A DNA stretch of 63,821 nucleotides, taken from contig JAIPGD010000004.1 in NCBI GenBank assembly GCA_021736305.1, positions 1 to 63,821 on the forward strand, given 5' to 3'. The DNA comes from Candidatus Izemoplasma sp. GTDB lineage: Bacteria; Bacillota_I; Bacilli_A; Izemoplasmatales; Hujiaoplasmataceae. Shown here piece after piece: positions 55,829-63,821 of this stretch. Below the pieces are notes generated by a model. The model did not search any database. It was given only the letters and a program-made list of their open reading frames with translations, and was not told where the DNA came from. The first letter of the stretch is position 1, and each line of letters starts with the position of its first letter. Made by a program: the position numbers and the translations under genes.

Positions 55829-57030
55829 AGTATCACCTGCCAAGCATTAATAAATGACAGATTTGCAGTATACATACTACCTGAAGCAACTAATGTATAT
55901 ACAACTAAAATTAATAAAACACCTATAAGAATTGATGCGTATGCAATACCAGGTTTTTTAGTTAATTTTGTACGTATAATTCCGGAATAAGTATCAATTG
56001 GAATAGCAAAAATATTCATAACAATTAATGATGTTCCAACACCTTCAGGTAAACTACCAACAAATCTAAACAACACTGTCAATACCCCTAAGAAAAGCGC
56101 AAAGAATATTTTTCCTAAAGGATTAGTTGGTGTAGTTACAGGTTCAGTTGCCATATAAACAGCAGCAAACATAACTCCTCCAGTTAATATTGAATAGGTT
56201 GGGAACCAAACACCAGAATCACCAGCAATAATTCCTATAAGCCAAGAAATAACAAAAACTGTTCCAATATAAATAACTGGTGTAAACCATTTAATAACTT
56301 TTCTATAAGTTAACCAAAGAAAACCAATTAATATTGCTAAAGCAGAAGTCTCCCCTAAAGCACCAGGTATTGTACCTAAGAAGAAATCCCAAAGATTCCC
56401 ATAAGGTTCAACAAGCGCACTATAAGATAAAGCATCTCCTGATCCTCTAAAAGATGATAAAACTCCAAGTGGTGTAGCTCCTGCATATGAATCAATAATA
56501 ATTTCTGAGCCATTAAATATAACGTTAATATCAGTAACAATCCCACTAAATGTAAAGCCTACAATAGCATAGCCTAATAAAGCAGGATTAAATACATTAT
56601 TTCCAAAACCACCAAACAACATTTTCCCAACGATTGTAGCTATAAAAGCCGCAAACATCAATATCCATATCGGTGTATATAGCGGAAGTAATAAAGCTAA
56701 AATCACACCAGGAATAATTGCGAAAGATGTATTTAATTTTCTTAATACACCCTTAAAATCTCGTTCTTTTTTATCTGAAGTAATATAAAAGAAAAGACCT
56801 TCCATTACATATGCTAACAATCCGCCTGTAATAATAAAGAATAATGGATATAGCATTTCATAAACATTAATATTTCCATCTAAATAAACTTGAATTCCAT
56901 TCTTATACCAACTAAATAAAATCACCGGCATTAAACCAATTAAAAAATCACGCATAATTCTCTTTGTGTTTTCGCCTTTTTCATTAGCAATTCTTAAGAA
57001 CGGGGCTTTCCCACCAGCAAATCTCGCCAT
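55825..57030 (-). CDS. rnfD: Electron transport complex subunit RnfD
   Basis: 401 residues with about nine hydrophobic segments. Covalent FMN site DSYAGATPLG (near residue 187). N terminus MARFAGGKAPFLRIAN. It is the membrane flavoprotein between RnfC and RnfG; RnfD/NqrB are implicated in ion movement. Confidence 0.94.
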   Translation of the reverse strand: MARFAGGKAPFLRIANEKGENTKRIMRDFLIGLMPVILFSWYKNGIQVYLDGNINVYEMLYPLFFIITGGLLAYVMEGLFFYITSDKKERDFKGVLRKLNTSFAIIPGVILALLLPLYTPIWILMFAAFIATIVGKMLFGGFGNNVFNPALLGYAIVGFTFSGIVTDINVIFNGSEIIIDSYAGATPLGVLSSFRGSGDALSYSALVEPYGNLWDFFLGTIPGALGETSALAILIGFLWLTYRKVIKWFTPVIYIGTVFVISWLIGIIAGDSGVWFPTYSILTGGVMFAAVYMATEPVTTPTNPLGKIFFALFLGVLTVLFRFVGSLPEGVGTSLIVMNIFAIPIDTYSGIIRTKLTKKPGIAYASILIGVLLILVVYTLVASGSMYTANLSFINAWQVIL

Positions 57031-57031
57031 A

Positions 57032-58333
57032 TTACTTAGCTCCTTTCTTTAGTAAAGCTTTACCTTTACTAACTGCATCTGTAATTTCAACATGTGATGG
57101 ACAGATATATGAACATAATCCACATTCCATACATTTACTTGCATCTAGCAAATCTAAAAGTCTTAAATCTTTTCTTTCATAAGCTTTTTTAATTTCTGTT
57201 GGTGTCAAATAAACTGGGCAAACATCCGCACATTTTCCACAGCCTAAACACTCAGGATAATCTCTTATCTCAAAAGGTTTTACTATAACTGCGCCTAAGG
57301 TATCGTTAACTACAAGGTCATCGATTAAAATTGCGCGTCCTGTCATTGGACCTCCGGCGATATAGTTTGCTTGCATAGGATCTAAACCTTCTACATAACC
57401 TCCGCACTGATCAATTAATTCACTTACTTTAGTTCCAAGTGGAACAAAGAAAGTTTTAGGTTCTTTAACGCCTTCACCTGTAATACTAACTGGACGTGAT
57501 ATAAGTGGAATATTTCTTTCAACAGCATCTGAAAAAATAATAGCTGTTGCAGAATTATTAACAATCACGCCAATTTCAGCTGGTAAAGTTGAATATGTTT
57601 TTCCGGTAACTTGTTCAACAATATATTTTTCCCATCCAGCTGGATAAATATCTTTTATAGGGAACAATTCAATGTTTGAATATTTTTCTAAATAAGGCTT
57701 TAATACTTCTACTACTTTAGAATTATAGTTTTTATAGGCAATCACTATTTTATTCGCATCTGCGGCACGCTGCATATAAGTAGCGCCCTTTATCAATTTT
57801 TCAGCAAATCTAATGATAAATTGATAATCACAAGTTAAATATGGTTCGCACTCAACTGCATTAATAATCACAGTGTGAATATCTTCTTTGGTTTGATACT
57901 TGATATAGCTTGGAAAACCAGCTCCACCTAATCCAGTCAAACCTGAATCCTTCATTATTTCTACTAACTCTTCGCGAGTTAATTCTTTCACATTTTTCAC
58001 TTCTTTGATGCGATCATCAAGTTGATTCTTAAAATCATTTTTGATTTCTATTGCCTCAACCATTTTTCCACTTGAATGCCAAACTTTTTTAAAACTTTTT
58101 ACTTCACCGCTAATACTAGCGTGTGATGTTATCGCGCCAAATCCACCGACTTCAGCAACGACTTGTCCTATTTTCACACTATCTCCAACATCTACTTTAG
58201 GTTTTAATTTTAGATGTCTTTGAATTAATGGAATGTAAACTGTATCAGGATTTAAGTAATCGATTAAAGGATGTTTTTTACACATATCCTTACGTCCATC
58301 AATTTGTATTCCTTTCGCATTATGAAAAATCAT
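57032..58333 (-). CDS. rnfC: Electron transport complex subunit RnfC
   Basis: 433 residues. Cytoplasmic FMN/NAD(H) subunit: GLTGLGGAGFPSYIKY (NADH/FMN region) and two [4Fe-4S] sites near the C terminus, CLGCGKCADVCPV and CMECGLCSYICPS. It should oxidise or reduce NAD(H), passing electrons to or from RnfB. It is the first gene of the operon, with ribosome site GGAGGA. Confidence 0.96.
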   Translation of the reverse strand: MIFHNAKGIQIDGRKDMCKKHPLIDYLNPDTVYIPLIQRHLKLKPKVDVGDSVKIGQVVAEVGGFGAITSHASISGEVKSFKKVWHSSGKMVEAIEIKNDFKNQLDDRIKEVKNVKELTREELVEIMKDSGLTGLGGAGFPSYIKYQTKEDIHTVIINAVECEPYLTCDYQFIIRFAEKLIKGATYMQRAADANKIVIAYKNYNSKVVEVLKPYLEKYSNIELFPIKDIYPAGWEKYIVEQVTGKTYSTLPAEIGVIVNNSATAIIFSDAVERNIPLISRPVSITGEGVKEPKTFFVPLGTKVSELIDQCGGYVEGLDPMQANYIAGGPMTGRAILIDDLVVNDTLGAVIVKPFEIRDYPECLGCGKCADVCPVYLTPTEIKKAYERKDLRLLDLLDASKCMECGLCSYICPSHVEITDAVSKGKALLKKGAK

Positions 58334-58369
58334 TTGCTATCCTCCATTTTTCGTATTTTTACCAAAAGT

Positions 58370-58404
58370 ATTATAACATAATAAAAAAATCTAACCAAGC
58401 GCTT
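58370..58404 (-). promoter_or_regulatory. rnf promoter with cre-like core
   Basis: On the minus strand: -35 TTGGTT (58393-58398), 17-base spacer and extended -10 TGTTATAAT (-10 at 58370-58375). AAGCGCTT (58397-58404) overlaps the -35. The wider site matches cre less well than in the ornithine and hut promoters. Confidence 0.65.
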
Positions 58405-58425
58405 TTTATATAATTTATGTTGATA

Positions 58426-59439
58426 TTATTTAAAGAATTTACTTACCAAATCGATAGCTACTTTAATATCAGCTTGAGTTAAATCATTATGAGTTACAAA
58501 TCTAAAACCATCTTCATATCCTAAAGTTTTAACCCCGTTTTTATAAAGAAAATCTTCCAAATCATATTTTCTATTATCATCAATATCAAAAAACACCATA
58601 TTAATATCTCTTTGAGTTTCATCAATCTGAATTTTCGGGATATTTCTTAAAAGTTTTTCCATATACTCAGCGTTTTTATGATCTTCTATTAACCTCTTTG
58701 ACATTTTTTCAATTGCAATTTTTCCAGCAGCTCCTAAAATACCAACTTGGCGCATACCACCGCCCATAATTTTTCTGTTTAATCTAGCTTCTTTAATAAA
58801 TTCTTTTTTCCCAACTAGCACTGAACCAATTGGTGCACATAAACCTTTAGATAAGCAAACACTAACTGTATCAGCATATTTTGCAACTTCTTTTACATCT
58901 ACATTAAGAGCAAGTGCAGCATTAAATATTCTGGCTCCATCTAAATGTATTTTTATTTCATGTTTATCAGCAATTTCTCTTACATTCGCAAAATAATCAA
59001 GTGGAAGCGCACGCCCATTATATGCATTTTCTAAACATATAAGTTTAGTTGAAGTCGTTGAAATAGATCTTTTTTTAATCATTTTTTCTAATTTTTTCAA
59101 ATCCCAAATTCCCATATCGCTTTCTAAGGTAAATAATTGAACTCCAGAAATAATTGGGCTAGCTCCAGACTCGTGTTGAACTATATGGGCAAATTGATCT
59201 ACAATAACTTCTTGACCTTGATTACAATGAGTAAACAAGGCTAATTGATTTGAAAAGGTACCTGAAGGAATAAATACTCCTGCTTCTTTACCTAAAGTTT
59301 TAGCAACCAATGCTTCTAATTCATTCATTGTAGGATCATCACTAAATACATCATCACCCACTTCTGCATTTATCATTGCTTGTAACATTTCTTTGGTTGG
59401 TTTTGTTACTGTATCACTTCTTAAATCAATATATTTCAT
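58426..59439 (-). CDS. ltaE: Low-specificity L-threonine aldolase
   Basis: 337 residues, PLP fold type I. Cleaves threonine or allo-threonine to glycine and acetaldehyde. Motifs: DLRSDTVTKPTKEML, IPSGTFSNQLA, LDGARIFNAALAL and the PLP Lys in TVSVCLSKGLCAPIGS. It overlaps the chorismate mutase gene by four bases. Confidence 0.94.
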   Translation of the reverse strand: MKYIDLRSDTVTKPTKEMLQAMINAEVGDDVFSDDPTMNELEALVAKTLGKEAGVFIPSGTFSNQLALFTHCNQGQEVIVDQFAHIVQHESGASPIISGVQLFTLESDMGIWDLKKLEKMIKKRSISTTSTKLICLENAYNGRALPLDYFANVREIADKHEIKIHLDGARIFNAALALNVDVKEVAKYADTVSVCLSKGLCAPIGSVLVGKKEFIKEARLNRKIMGGGMRQVGILGAAGKIAIEKMSKRLIEDHKNAEYMEKLLRNIPKIQIDETQRDINMVFFDIDDNRKYDLEDFLYKNGVKTLGYEDGFRFVTHNDLTQADIKVAIDLVSKFFK

Positions 59440-59699
59440 TTTTCCTCCTTCATTAATAACTCTTGATAAATTTTAGAAACTTCAAAAAGGCTAGTCATAA
59501 ACTTAGGAAATAAATCCCTTAAATACTTTTCATCTGTATTTAACCTCTGAATAATCTTTTTTTCTCGCTGAACATTCTCAACTTTTAGCTGATGAGTTTT
59601 TTTATATTCAGCAATTTCTTTTACAATTCTCATTCTTTTAAGGAATAGTTCCTTTAATTCTTGGTCTATATTATCTATTTCTTTTCTTAGTTTTTCCAT
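59436..59699 (-). CDS. Chorismate mutase (AroQ-type), stand-alone
   Basis: 87 residues, all helical, with the AroQ fold pattern RKEIDNIDQELKELFLKRM (catalytic Arg near 4) and KKTHQLKVENVQREKKII (Lys/Arg). Converts chorismate to prephenate. It is coupled by an ATGA overlap to threonine aldolase and no other aromatic-pathway gene is seen, so its metabolic link here is unclear. Confidence 0.82.
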   Translation of the reverse strand: MEKLRKEIDNIDQELKELFLKRMRIVKEIAEYKKTHQLKVENVQREKKIIQRLNTDEKYLRDLFPKFMTSLFEVSKIYQELLMKEEK

Positions 59700-59880
59700 C
59701 TTTTCACTCCCTATTTATTCTAACACACTTGCGGTTTCCTTTCATTATTATATTTAAAATAACTTTATAAAATGCCCATAAATATAAGCAGTTTAAAAAA
59801 TTATTTATTTATAAGCAATATAATTATCTAATAATTCTAACTCTAACATTTAACTTTTATTAAATTTCAGTACTTTTTTA

Positions 59881-59908
59881 TTGTATTTTTGCGTATTTAT
59901 GGTATTAT
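59881..59908 (+). promoter_or_regulatory. Promoter of speA-speB
   Basis: -35 TTGTAT (59881-59886), 16-base spacer, extended -10 TGGTATTAT (-10 at 59903-59908). Confidence 0.55.
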
Positions 59909-59947
59909 TTTCTTGTTGGCAAATATTCACAAAAGAAGGGGATGTTA

Positions 59948-61432
59948 ATGAACAAAAACAATCAAAAGAAAACACCGTTTTTCACTAAACTCAAAGAGTA
60001 TGGTGAAAGTCATGTTGCTCCATTTGATGTTCCAGGTCATAAACTTGGAAAAATTGATAATGATTTGATTAAATACATCGGAAAAAAAACATATTTACTA
60101 GACTCAAATTCTCCAATTGGACTTGATCATTTAAATAAACCAACAGGTGTTATTCTCGAAGCAGAAAATTTAATGGCTGAAGCTTGCCATGCAGATAAAG
60201 CGTATTTCTTAACTAATGGAACTACAACGGGCATATTAGCGATGATTATGTCTGTATGTAAAGCTAACGATGAAATTATTTTACCGAGAAATGTTCATAA
60301 ATCTGTTATTAATGGTTTAATTTTATCAGGTGCTATTCCAATATTTATAAATCCAAATATTGATAAAAATTTAGGCATTGCAAATGATGTCAGTTTTAAT
60401 AGTGTAAAAAGAGCAATAAAAGAAAATCCTAATGCAAAAGCATTATTTCTAATAAATCCAACATACTTTGGGGTTGTTTCTGATTTACAGAGAATTACAG
60501 AGTATGCCCATATAAACGATATAACAGTTATGACTGATGAAGCTCATGGTGCTCAGTTTTATTTTTCAAAAAAATTACCTACATCCGCTATGGATGCAGG
60601 CGTAGATATTTCTGCTTCATCAATGCATAAAACCGCAGGTTCATTTACTCAATCATCGATTATTCTTGCTCAAGGCGAGCGAATTAATCACCAAAGATTA
60701 AGAGCTACACTAAATATGTTGCAATCAACTTCTCCAAGTTCACTTTTAATGGCAAGTATTGACGTCGCTAGAAAAACAATGTATTTTAAAGGTGAAGCTA
60801 AAATCAACAAATTATTAATGCTAGCAAATGAAACGAGAAAAAATTTAAAAACCATTCGAGGAATTAAAGTAATAGATGGTGAATATCTTACTAAAAAATC
60901 ATGTTATGGTTTTGATGAAACTAAAATTTTGATAAAAGTATCTGATCTTGGCTTATCTGGCTTTGAAGTCTATCAATTAATGAAAAAAAAATATAATATT
61001 CAACTAGAACTCGCAGAATCACATATCGTCTTAGCAATTTTAACAATTGGCACAACAAAAAGCGATTTAGATAGGCTATTTCAAGGCTTCAAAAAACTAG
61101 CAAAAGAATACTATAAAATTAAAGACAAATTACCTAAGATTGAATTTAATTATCAATTTCCGGAAGCTTACGCTAGGCCAAGAGATGCCTACCACGCTCC
61201 AAAATTAGTTGTTGATTTAAAAGACGCTATTAATGAAGTAGCAGGTGAATCAATAATGATTTACCCACCAGGAATTCCAATAGTAATTCCTGGAGAAATA
61301 ATAACTAAAAATGTTATAGAAGATATCGAGTTTTATCAAAATAAAAGTAAAGCATTACAAAGTGATTTAGCTGATTCAAAAATCACAATTATTGATAAAG
61401 AAAATTGGATTAAATATAGTGAGGGATTATAA
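59948..61432 (+). CDS. speA: Orn/Lys/Arg decarboxylase family, probably arginine decarboxylase
   Basis: 494 residues, PLP aspartate-aminotransferase fold of the short (Bacillus SpeA-like) form. Motifs: PGHK in VPGHKLGK, LTNGTTTGILAMIM, RNVHKSVINGL, DEAHGAQF and the PLP Lys in SMHKTAGSFTQSS. Agmatinase directly downstream identifies the product as agmatine. ATG 59948 lies six bases behind AGGGG; ATG 59942 overlaps the site. A lysine or ornithine decarboxylase is the alternative. Confidence 0.88.
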   Translation: MNKNNQKKTPFFTKLKEYGESHVAPFDVPGHKLGKIDNDLIKYIGKKTYLLDSNSPIGLDHLNKPTGVILEAENLMAEACHADKAYFLTNGTTTGILAMIMSVCKANDEIILPRNVHKSVINGLILSGAIPIFINPNIDKNLGIANDVSFNSVKRAIKENPNAKALFLINPTYFGVVSDLQRITEYAHINDITVMTDEAHGAQFYFSKKLPTSAMDAGVDISASSMHKTAGSFTQSSIILAQGERINHQRLRATLNMLQSTSPSSLLMASIDVARKTMYFKGEAKINKLLMLANETRKNLKTIRGIKVIDGEYLTKKSCYGFDETKILIKVSDLGLSGFEVYQLMKKKYNIQLELAESHIVLAILTIGTTKSDLDRLFQGFKKLAKEYYKIKDKLPKIEFNYQFPEAYARPRDAYHAPKLVVDLKDAINEVAGESIMIYPPGIPIVIPGEIITKNVIEDIEFYQNKSKALQSDLADSKITIIDKENWIKYSEGL

Positions 61433-61433
61433 T

Positions 61434-62294
61434 ATGAAATTCAAAAAAGTTGACTTATCATTTCAAAGTTGTCAATCAAACTACGAAGATAGTGATGTTG
61501 TCTTATTTTCTGCTCCTTTAGACACAACTACTTCCTACCGGCCAGGCACAAGATTTGGACCTAATGCCATCCGTGTAGAATCAATTGGCATCGAATGGTA
61601 TTCTCCATATAAAGACATGGACTTAAAGGATTATAAAACAGTTGACATCGGAGATTTAGAATTGCCTATGGGAGATGTGAAAACATCAATAGAAACAATT
61701 TATCAAACCACTCGTAATATCTTAAAAGATAACAAAAAAACAATGATGGTGGGTGGCGAACATTTAGTTACCTACCCAGCTATAATGGCTTATGCTGAAA
61801 AGTATCCTGACCTAAAGATTATTCATCTAGATGCACATACAGATTTAAGAGATGAATTCCTCGGTATGAAACTATCTCATGCTTCTGTTATCAGACGGTG
61901 TCATGATATTTTAGGTGATAATCGCATTTATCAATTCGGCATTAGAAGCGGAGATAAACATGAATTTGAATTTTCGAAAAAAGGACACACTTACATGGAA
62001 AAATTCACAATTCATACATTAGAAAATATTGTAAACGAAATTAAAGATGCACCAGTTTATATTACAATAGATTTAGATGTATTAGATCCATCTATTTTCC
62101 CAGGAACAGGAACACCTGAACCAGGAGGAATAACTTATAAAGAATTACTTAAAGCTATGAATTTGTTTGAAAAATTAACATATATTGTTGGAGCTGATAT
62201 TGTTGAACTAGCTCCAAAAATAGACCCCACTGATGTATCAACCGCAGTAGCTGCTAAAACCTTAAGAGAAATGATTTTACTCCTCCACAAATAA
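61434..62294 (+). CDS. speB: Agmatinase
   Basis: 286 residues, ureohydrolase fold with Mn site: GGEHLVTYP, HLDAHTDLRDEF, SHASVIRR and ITIDLDVLDPS. Hydrolyses agmatine to putrescine and urea. ATG 61434 follows GAGGG and lies one base after the speA stop; an earlier start at 61392 would lie inside speA. The gene ends four bases before the IS-end sequence. Confidence 0.93.
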   Translation: MKFKKVDLSFQSCQSNYEDSDVVLFSAPLDTTTSYRPGTRFGPNAIRVESIGIEWYSPYKDMDLKDYKTVDIGDLELPMGDVKTSIETIYQTTRNILKDNKKTMMVGGEHLVTYPAIMAYAEKYPDLKIIHLDAHTDLRDEFLGMKLSHASVIRRCHDILGDNRIYQFGIRSGDKHEFEFSKKGHTYMEKFTIHTLENIVNEIKDAPVYITIDLDVLDPSIFPGTGTPEPGGITYKELLKAMNLFEKLTYIVGADIVELAPKIDPTDVSTAVAAKTLREMILLLHK

Positions 62295-62298
62295 AAAA

Positions 62299-62314
62299 GG
62301 AGCTGTCGGAAAAT
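62299..62314. repeat. Probable IS1182-type terminal inverted repeat (one end)
   Basis: GGAGCTGTCGGAAAAT resembles the ends of IS1182-family elements (GGxGCTGTC...). The other end lies outside the window, so the boundary and target duplication cannot be confirmed. Confidence 0.55.
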
Positions 62315-62348
62315 AGAAAAAACCGATAATTTCAAGGCAAAATAATAA

Positions 62349-62391
62349 AACACCCTAAAATAGCGTATAGCTAAGATAGGGTGTTTTTTCT
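62349..62391 (+). terminator. Terminator at the IS end / after speB
   Basis: Outer arms AACACCCTA (62349-62357) and TAGGGTGTT (62377-62385), inner arms TAGC/GCTA; followed by TTTTTT. It would stop speAB transcription from entering the IS and lies inside the IS end, so it may be carried by the element. Confidence 0.8.
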
Positions 62392-62434
62392 TTTTATAGG
62401 TGGTTTTATAAAAATGTGGAAAACTTTTCATACT

Positions 62435-62456
62435 TAAAAAAGAGATAATCTCTTTT
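62435..62456 (-). terminator. Terminator after the transposase gene
   Basis: Arms AAAAGAG (62438-62444) and CTCTTTT (62450-62456), with six T behind it on the minus strand, 26 bases past the transposase stop. Confidence 0.65.
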
Positions 62457-62482
62457 AGATGGTTTCTTATAAAACAAAATAA

Positions 62483-63821
62483 TTATGCAGTTATTTTATG
62501 ATATTCTTTAATTTTACCGTTTCTAAATCGATGTAGTTTATTGATGTTTCTGGCAAAGACATATAAGAATAATTCTGTTTCAACTTTATCCATTGAACGA
62601 TGGTTAAATTGTCTAAACTCATCATTATACTTCATATCACCAAATGTGCCTTCTGTTTGAATGGAGCGTATAATCATATTCTCGGAACCTTTTTCAGTAT
62701 GAATATTATCATTGGTTTCTTTCTTTAATTCTATCCATGCATGGTTAACTTCCATTCTTTTATTTCTTGTTTTATCTTTTGTTTCACTATAATTATAAAG
62801 ACATTGTCTTTTTAATCCACAGTCCTGACAATTCTTACAAGCATATACTTTAAATGTTTTTCCATATCTTCTTTTTGTTTCTTGGTATTCTAAATATCGT
62901 CCATCAGTGCAGGTATACCTATATTCATTATTTATTGTTTCTCTTCTCATATTGTAGTGTTTTGATATATCGTTATGGTATTTTCTGGTTTTTTGTTTTT
63001 CGTGTTCTTGGGTTTTTATATAAGGTGTTATTTGGTTTTCTTTTAAAAACTTTAGGTTACTTTCACTACAGTATCCGCTATCTGCAGTAACCTCAAGAAG
63101 GTTAGCTTCGGTCATTAAGATATGTTTTGAAACAAGTGGAATTAGCGTATTATAATCGGTTCTATCTTGACTCACTGAGTAATCAACCACAAAATAATTT
63201 TCGACACCTATCTGAACATTATAAGCTGGTTTTAATTGACCATTTCTCATATGATCATCCTTCATTCTCATAAAGGTTGCGTCTATATCAGTCTTTGAAT
63301 ATGAATTTCTATCATCCTTCATAATTTCATATTTTTCTTTATAATCCATTAATCTTAAACCGTATCTATACATATCATCATATAGCTTTACGGCCATTTC
63401 TTTCTTTTTTCCTCGTCCGGATTCCCTTGATATTCCTTCGTTACCTATAATCATATCAAGTGTTTCTAACATTCTTATCATTGTATATGGCCCTATGTTA
63501 TTGATCTTTAAGATAACATTATTTGATAATTTCTTCTTATCTTTTTTCTTTCTCTTGCGATTTTCTTCGATAATTTCTTTTGCTTTTTCGCTTCCTTCCA
63601 CATAAAACATTTCTTCTTTTCGTGCTAAGTATTTTTTGTCATATTTATTTTCTTTAATCCAAGCGTTGTAAGTGTTAAAGCACTTACTGATATTATCCAG
63701 TAAATTAACTAAATGATAATTGACTGATCCTCTCCATACAAAAGTATATCGGTTTGCGTTCGCCTCTATCTTTGTCCCATCGATATATAGCTTCTCTAAA
63801 CCAATATACTCTTTTTCTTTT
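62483..63821 (-). CDS. IS1182-family DDE transposase, C-terminal part (cut by window edge)
   Basis: Open frame to the window edge, 446 codons seen; the true start lies beyond, since residues continue upstream of the internal Met at 63610 with YIDGTKIEANANRYTF. Catalytic residues of the DDE family: D in YIDGTKIEA, D in VTADSGYC and E in EGTFGDMKY. A Cys-rich region (CKNCQDCGLKRQC) follows the second Asp, typical of IS1182/ISL-type transposases. The frame has no visible stop or shift, so it may be active. Confidence 0.9.
   Translation of the reverse strand, partial: KEKEYIGLEKLYIDGTKIEANANRYTFVWRGSVNYHLVNLLDNISKCFNTYNAWIKENKYDKKYLARKEEMFYVEGSEKAKEIIEENRKRKKKDKKKLSNNVILKINNIGPYTMIRMLETLDMIIGNEGISRESGRGKKKEMAVKLYDDMYRYGLRLMDYKEKYEIMKDDRNSYSKTDIDATFMRMKDDHMRNGQLKPAYNVQIGVENYFVVDYSVSQDRTDYNTLIPLVSKHILMTEANLLEVTADSGYCSESNLKFLKENQITPYIKTQEHEKQKTRKYHNDISKHYNMRRETINNEYRYTCTDGRYLEYQETKRRYGKTFKVYACKNCQDCGLKRQCLYNYSETKDKTRNKRMEVNHAWIELKKETNDNIHTEKGSENMIIRSIQTEGTFGDMKYNDEFRQFNHRSMDKVETELFLYVFARNINKLHRFRNGKIKEYHKITA

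Larger units (their letters stand above)
62299..63821 (-). mobile_element. IS1182-family insertion sequence, one end only
   Basis: Extends from the terminal-repeat candidate at 62299 beyond the window edge. It contains the transposase and two hairpins near its end. It has landed four bases behind the speB stop codon. Confidence 0.75.

Noticed and set aside
1-63821. TGA read as Trp, as in many Mollicutes
   Set aside because: Several genes end in TGA directly at the start of the next gene (arcC, ord, rnfD), and Trp positions use TGG.
1-63821. CRISPR arrays, tRNA or rRNA genes, prophage
   Set aside because: No regularly spaced repeats, cloverleaf-like sequences, rRNA stretches or phage structural genes were seen.

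Overview
The window is a 63.8 kb piece of a strongly AT-rich bacterial chromosome, densely packed with short intergenic gaps (no gene-free stretch over 300 bases). Shine-Dalgarno sites are strong (AGGAGG/GAGGTG types) and promoters are mostly of the TATAAT type, often with an extended TGn. TGA is used as a normal stop (for example arcC and rnfD), so the standard code applies. The gene order rimM-trmD-rplS with an L19-type leader, the ccpA-like/tyrS neighbourhood, an ECF-type pantothenate transporter and a clostridial-type Rnf cluster point to a low-GC member of the Bacillota or a deep-branching relative of the Mollicutes (Izemoplasma-like). That placement is inference. The lifestyle suggested is anaerobic peptide and amino-acid fermentation.

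Layout. 1-6.4 kb (minus): partial polA, then a peptidase/vitamin operon (M20 dipeptidase, trmB, M42 aminopeptidase, pantothenate ECF S-component, coaX). 6.5-10 kb (plus): P1B-type metal ATPase and a CorC-type CBS membrane protein. 10-14 kb (minus): ccpA-like regulator with tyrS, and rimM-trmD-rplS with an L19 leader. 14-23 kb: mixed single genes: anchored endonuclease/exonuclease/phosphatase protein, peroxiredoxin, NifX-like plus DUF134, thioredoxin plus Na+/H+ antiporter, RNA methyltransferase, a membrane EAL phosphodiesterase, OsmC. 23-33 kb (plus): a nine-gene arginine/ornithine fermentation operon (arcB, arcC, ord, ortA, ortB, oraS, oraE, a MutL/GlmL-like gene, orr). 33-38 kb: NYN-LOTUS protein, GTP-PEPCK, small membrane proteins, an MFS carrier, glutathione peroxidase. 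38-44 kb (minus): a serine palmitoyltransferase-like gene overlapping a short-chain reductase and followed by a 2-hydroxyacid dehydrogenase (candidate sphingoid-base operon), then a TetR-ABC exporter pair. 44-51 kb (minus): a histidine utilisation operon hutH-hutU-ftcD-hutI-fchA ending in a fructose-6-phosphate aldolase. 51-58 kb (minus): a lipoprotein with two FMN-binding-like repeats, then an Rnf operon rnfC-D-G2-G-E-A-B with an extra double FMN-domain subunit and a very short RnfB. 58-62 kb: threonine aldolase with chorismate mutase, and divergent speA-speB. 62.3 kb to the end: the end of an IS1182-type insertion sequence, cut by the window edge.

How the parts fit. Peptidases supply amino acids. 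Citrulline/ornithine is degraded to alanine and acetyl-CoA with ATP from carbamoyl phosphate; histidine is degraded to glutamate and methenyl-THF; threonine is cleaved to glycine; arginine can also be taken to putrescine. Rnf would couple ferredoxin/NAD redox chemistry to an ion gradient that the antiporter could use. The promoters of the ornithine, histidine and Rnf operons each carry an AAGCGCTT core overlapping the -35 element or the spacer, which resembles a CcpA cre site, so the LacI-family gene beside tyrS may control these three operons. The most unusual items are the candidate sphingoid-base gene pair, the modified Rnf complex with its adjacent flavin-type lipoprotein, and the shared operator in the three fermentation promoters.
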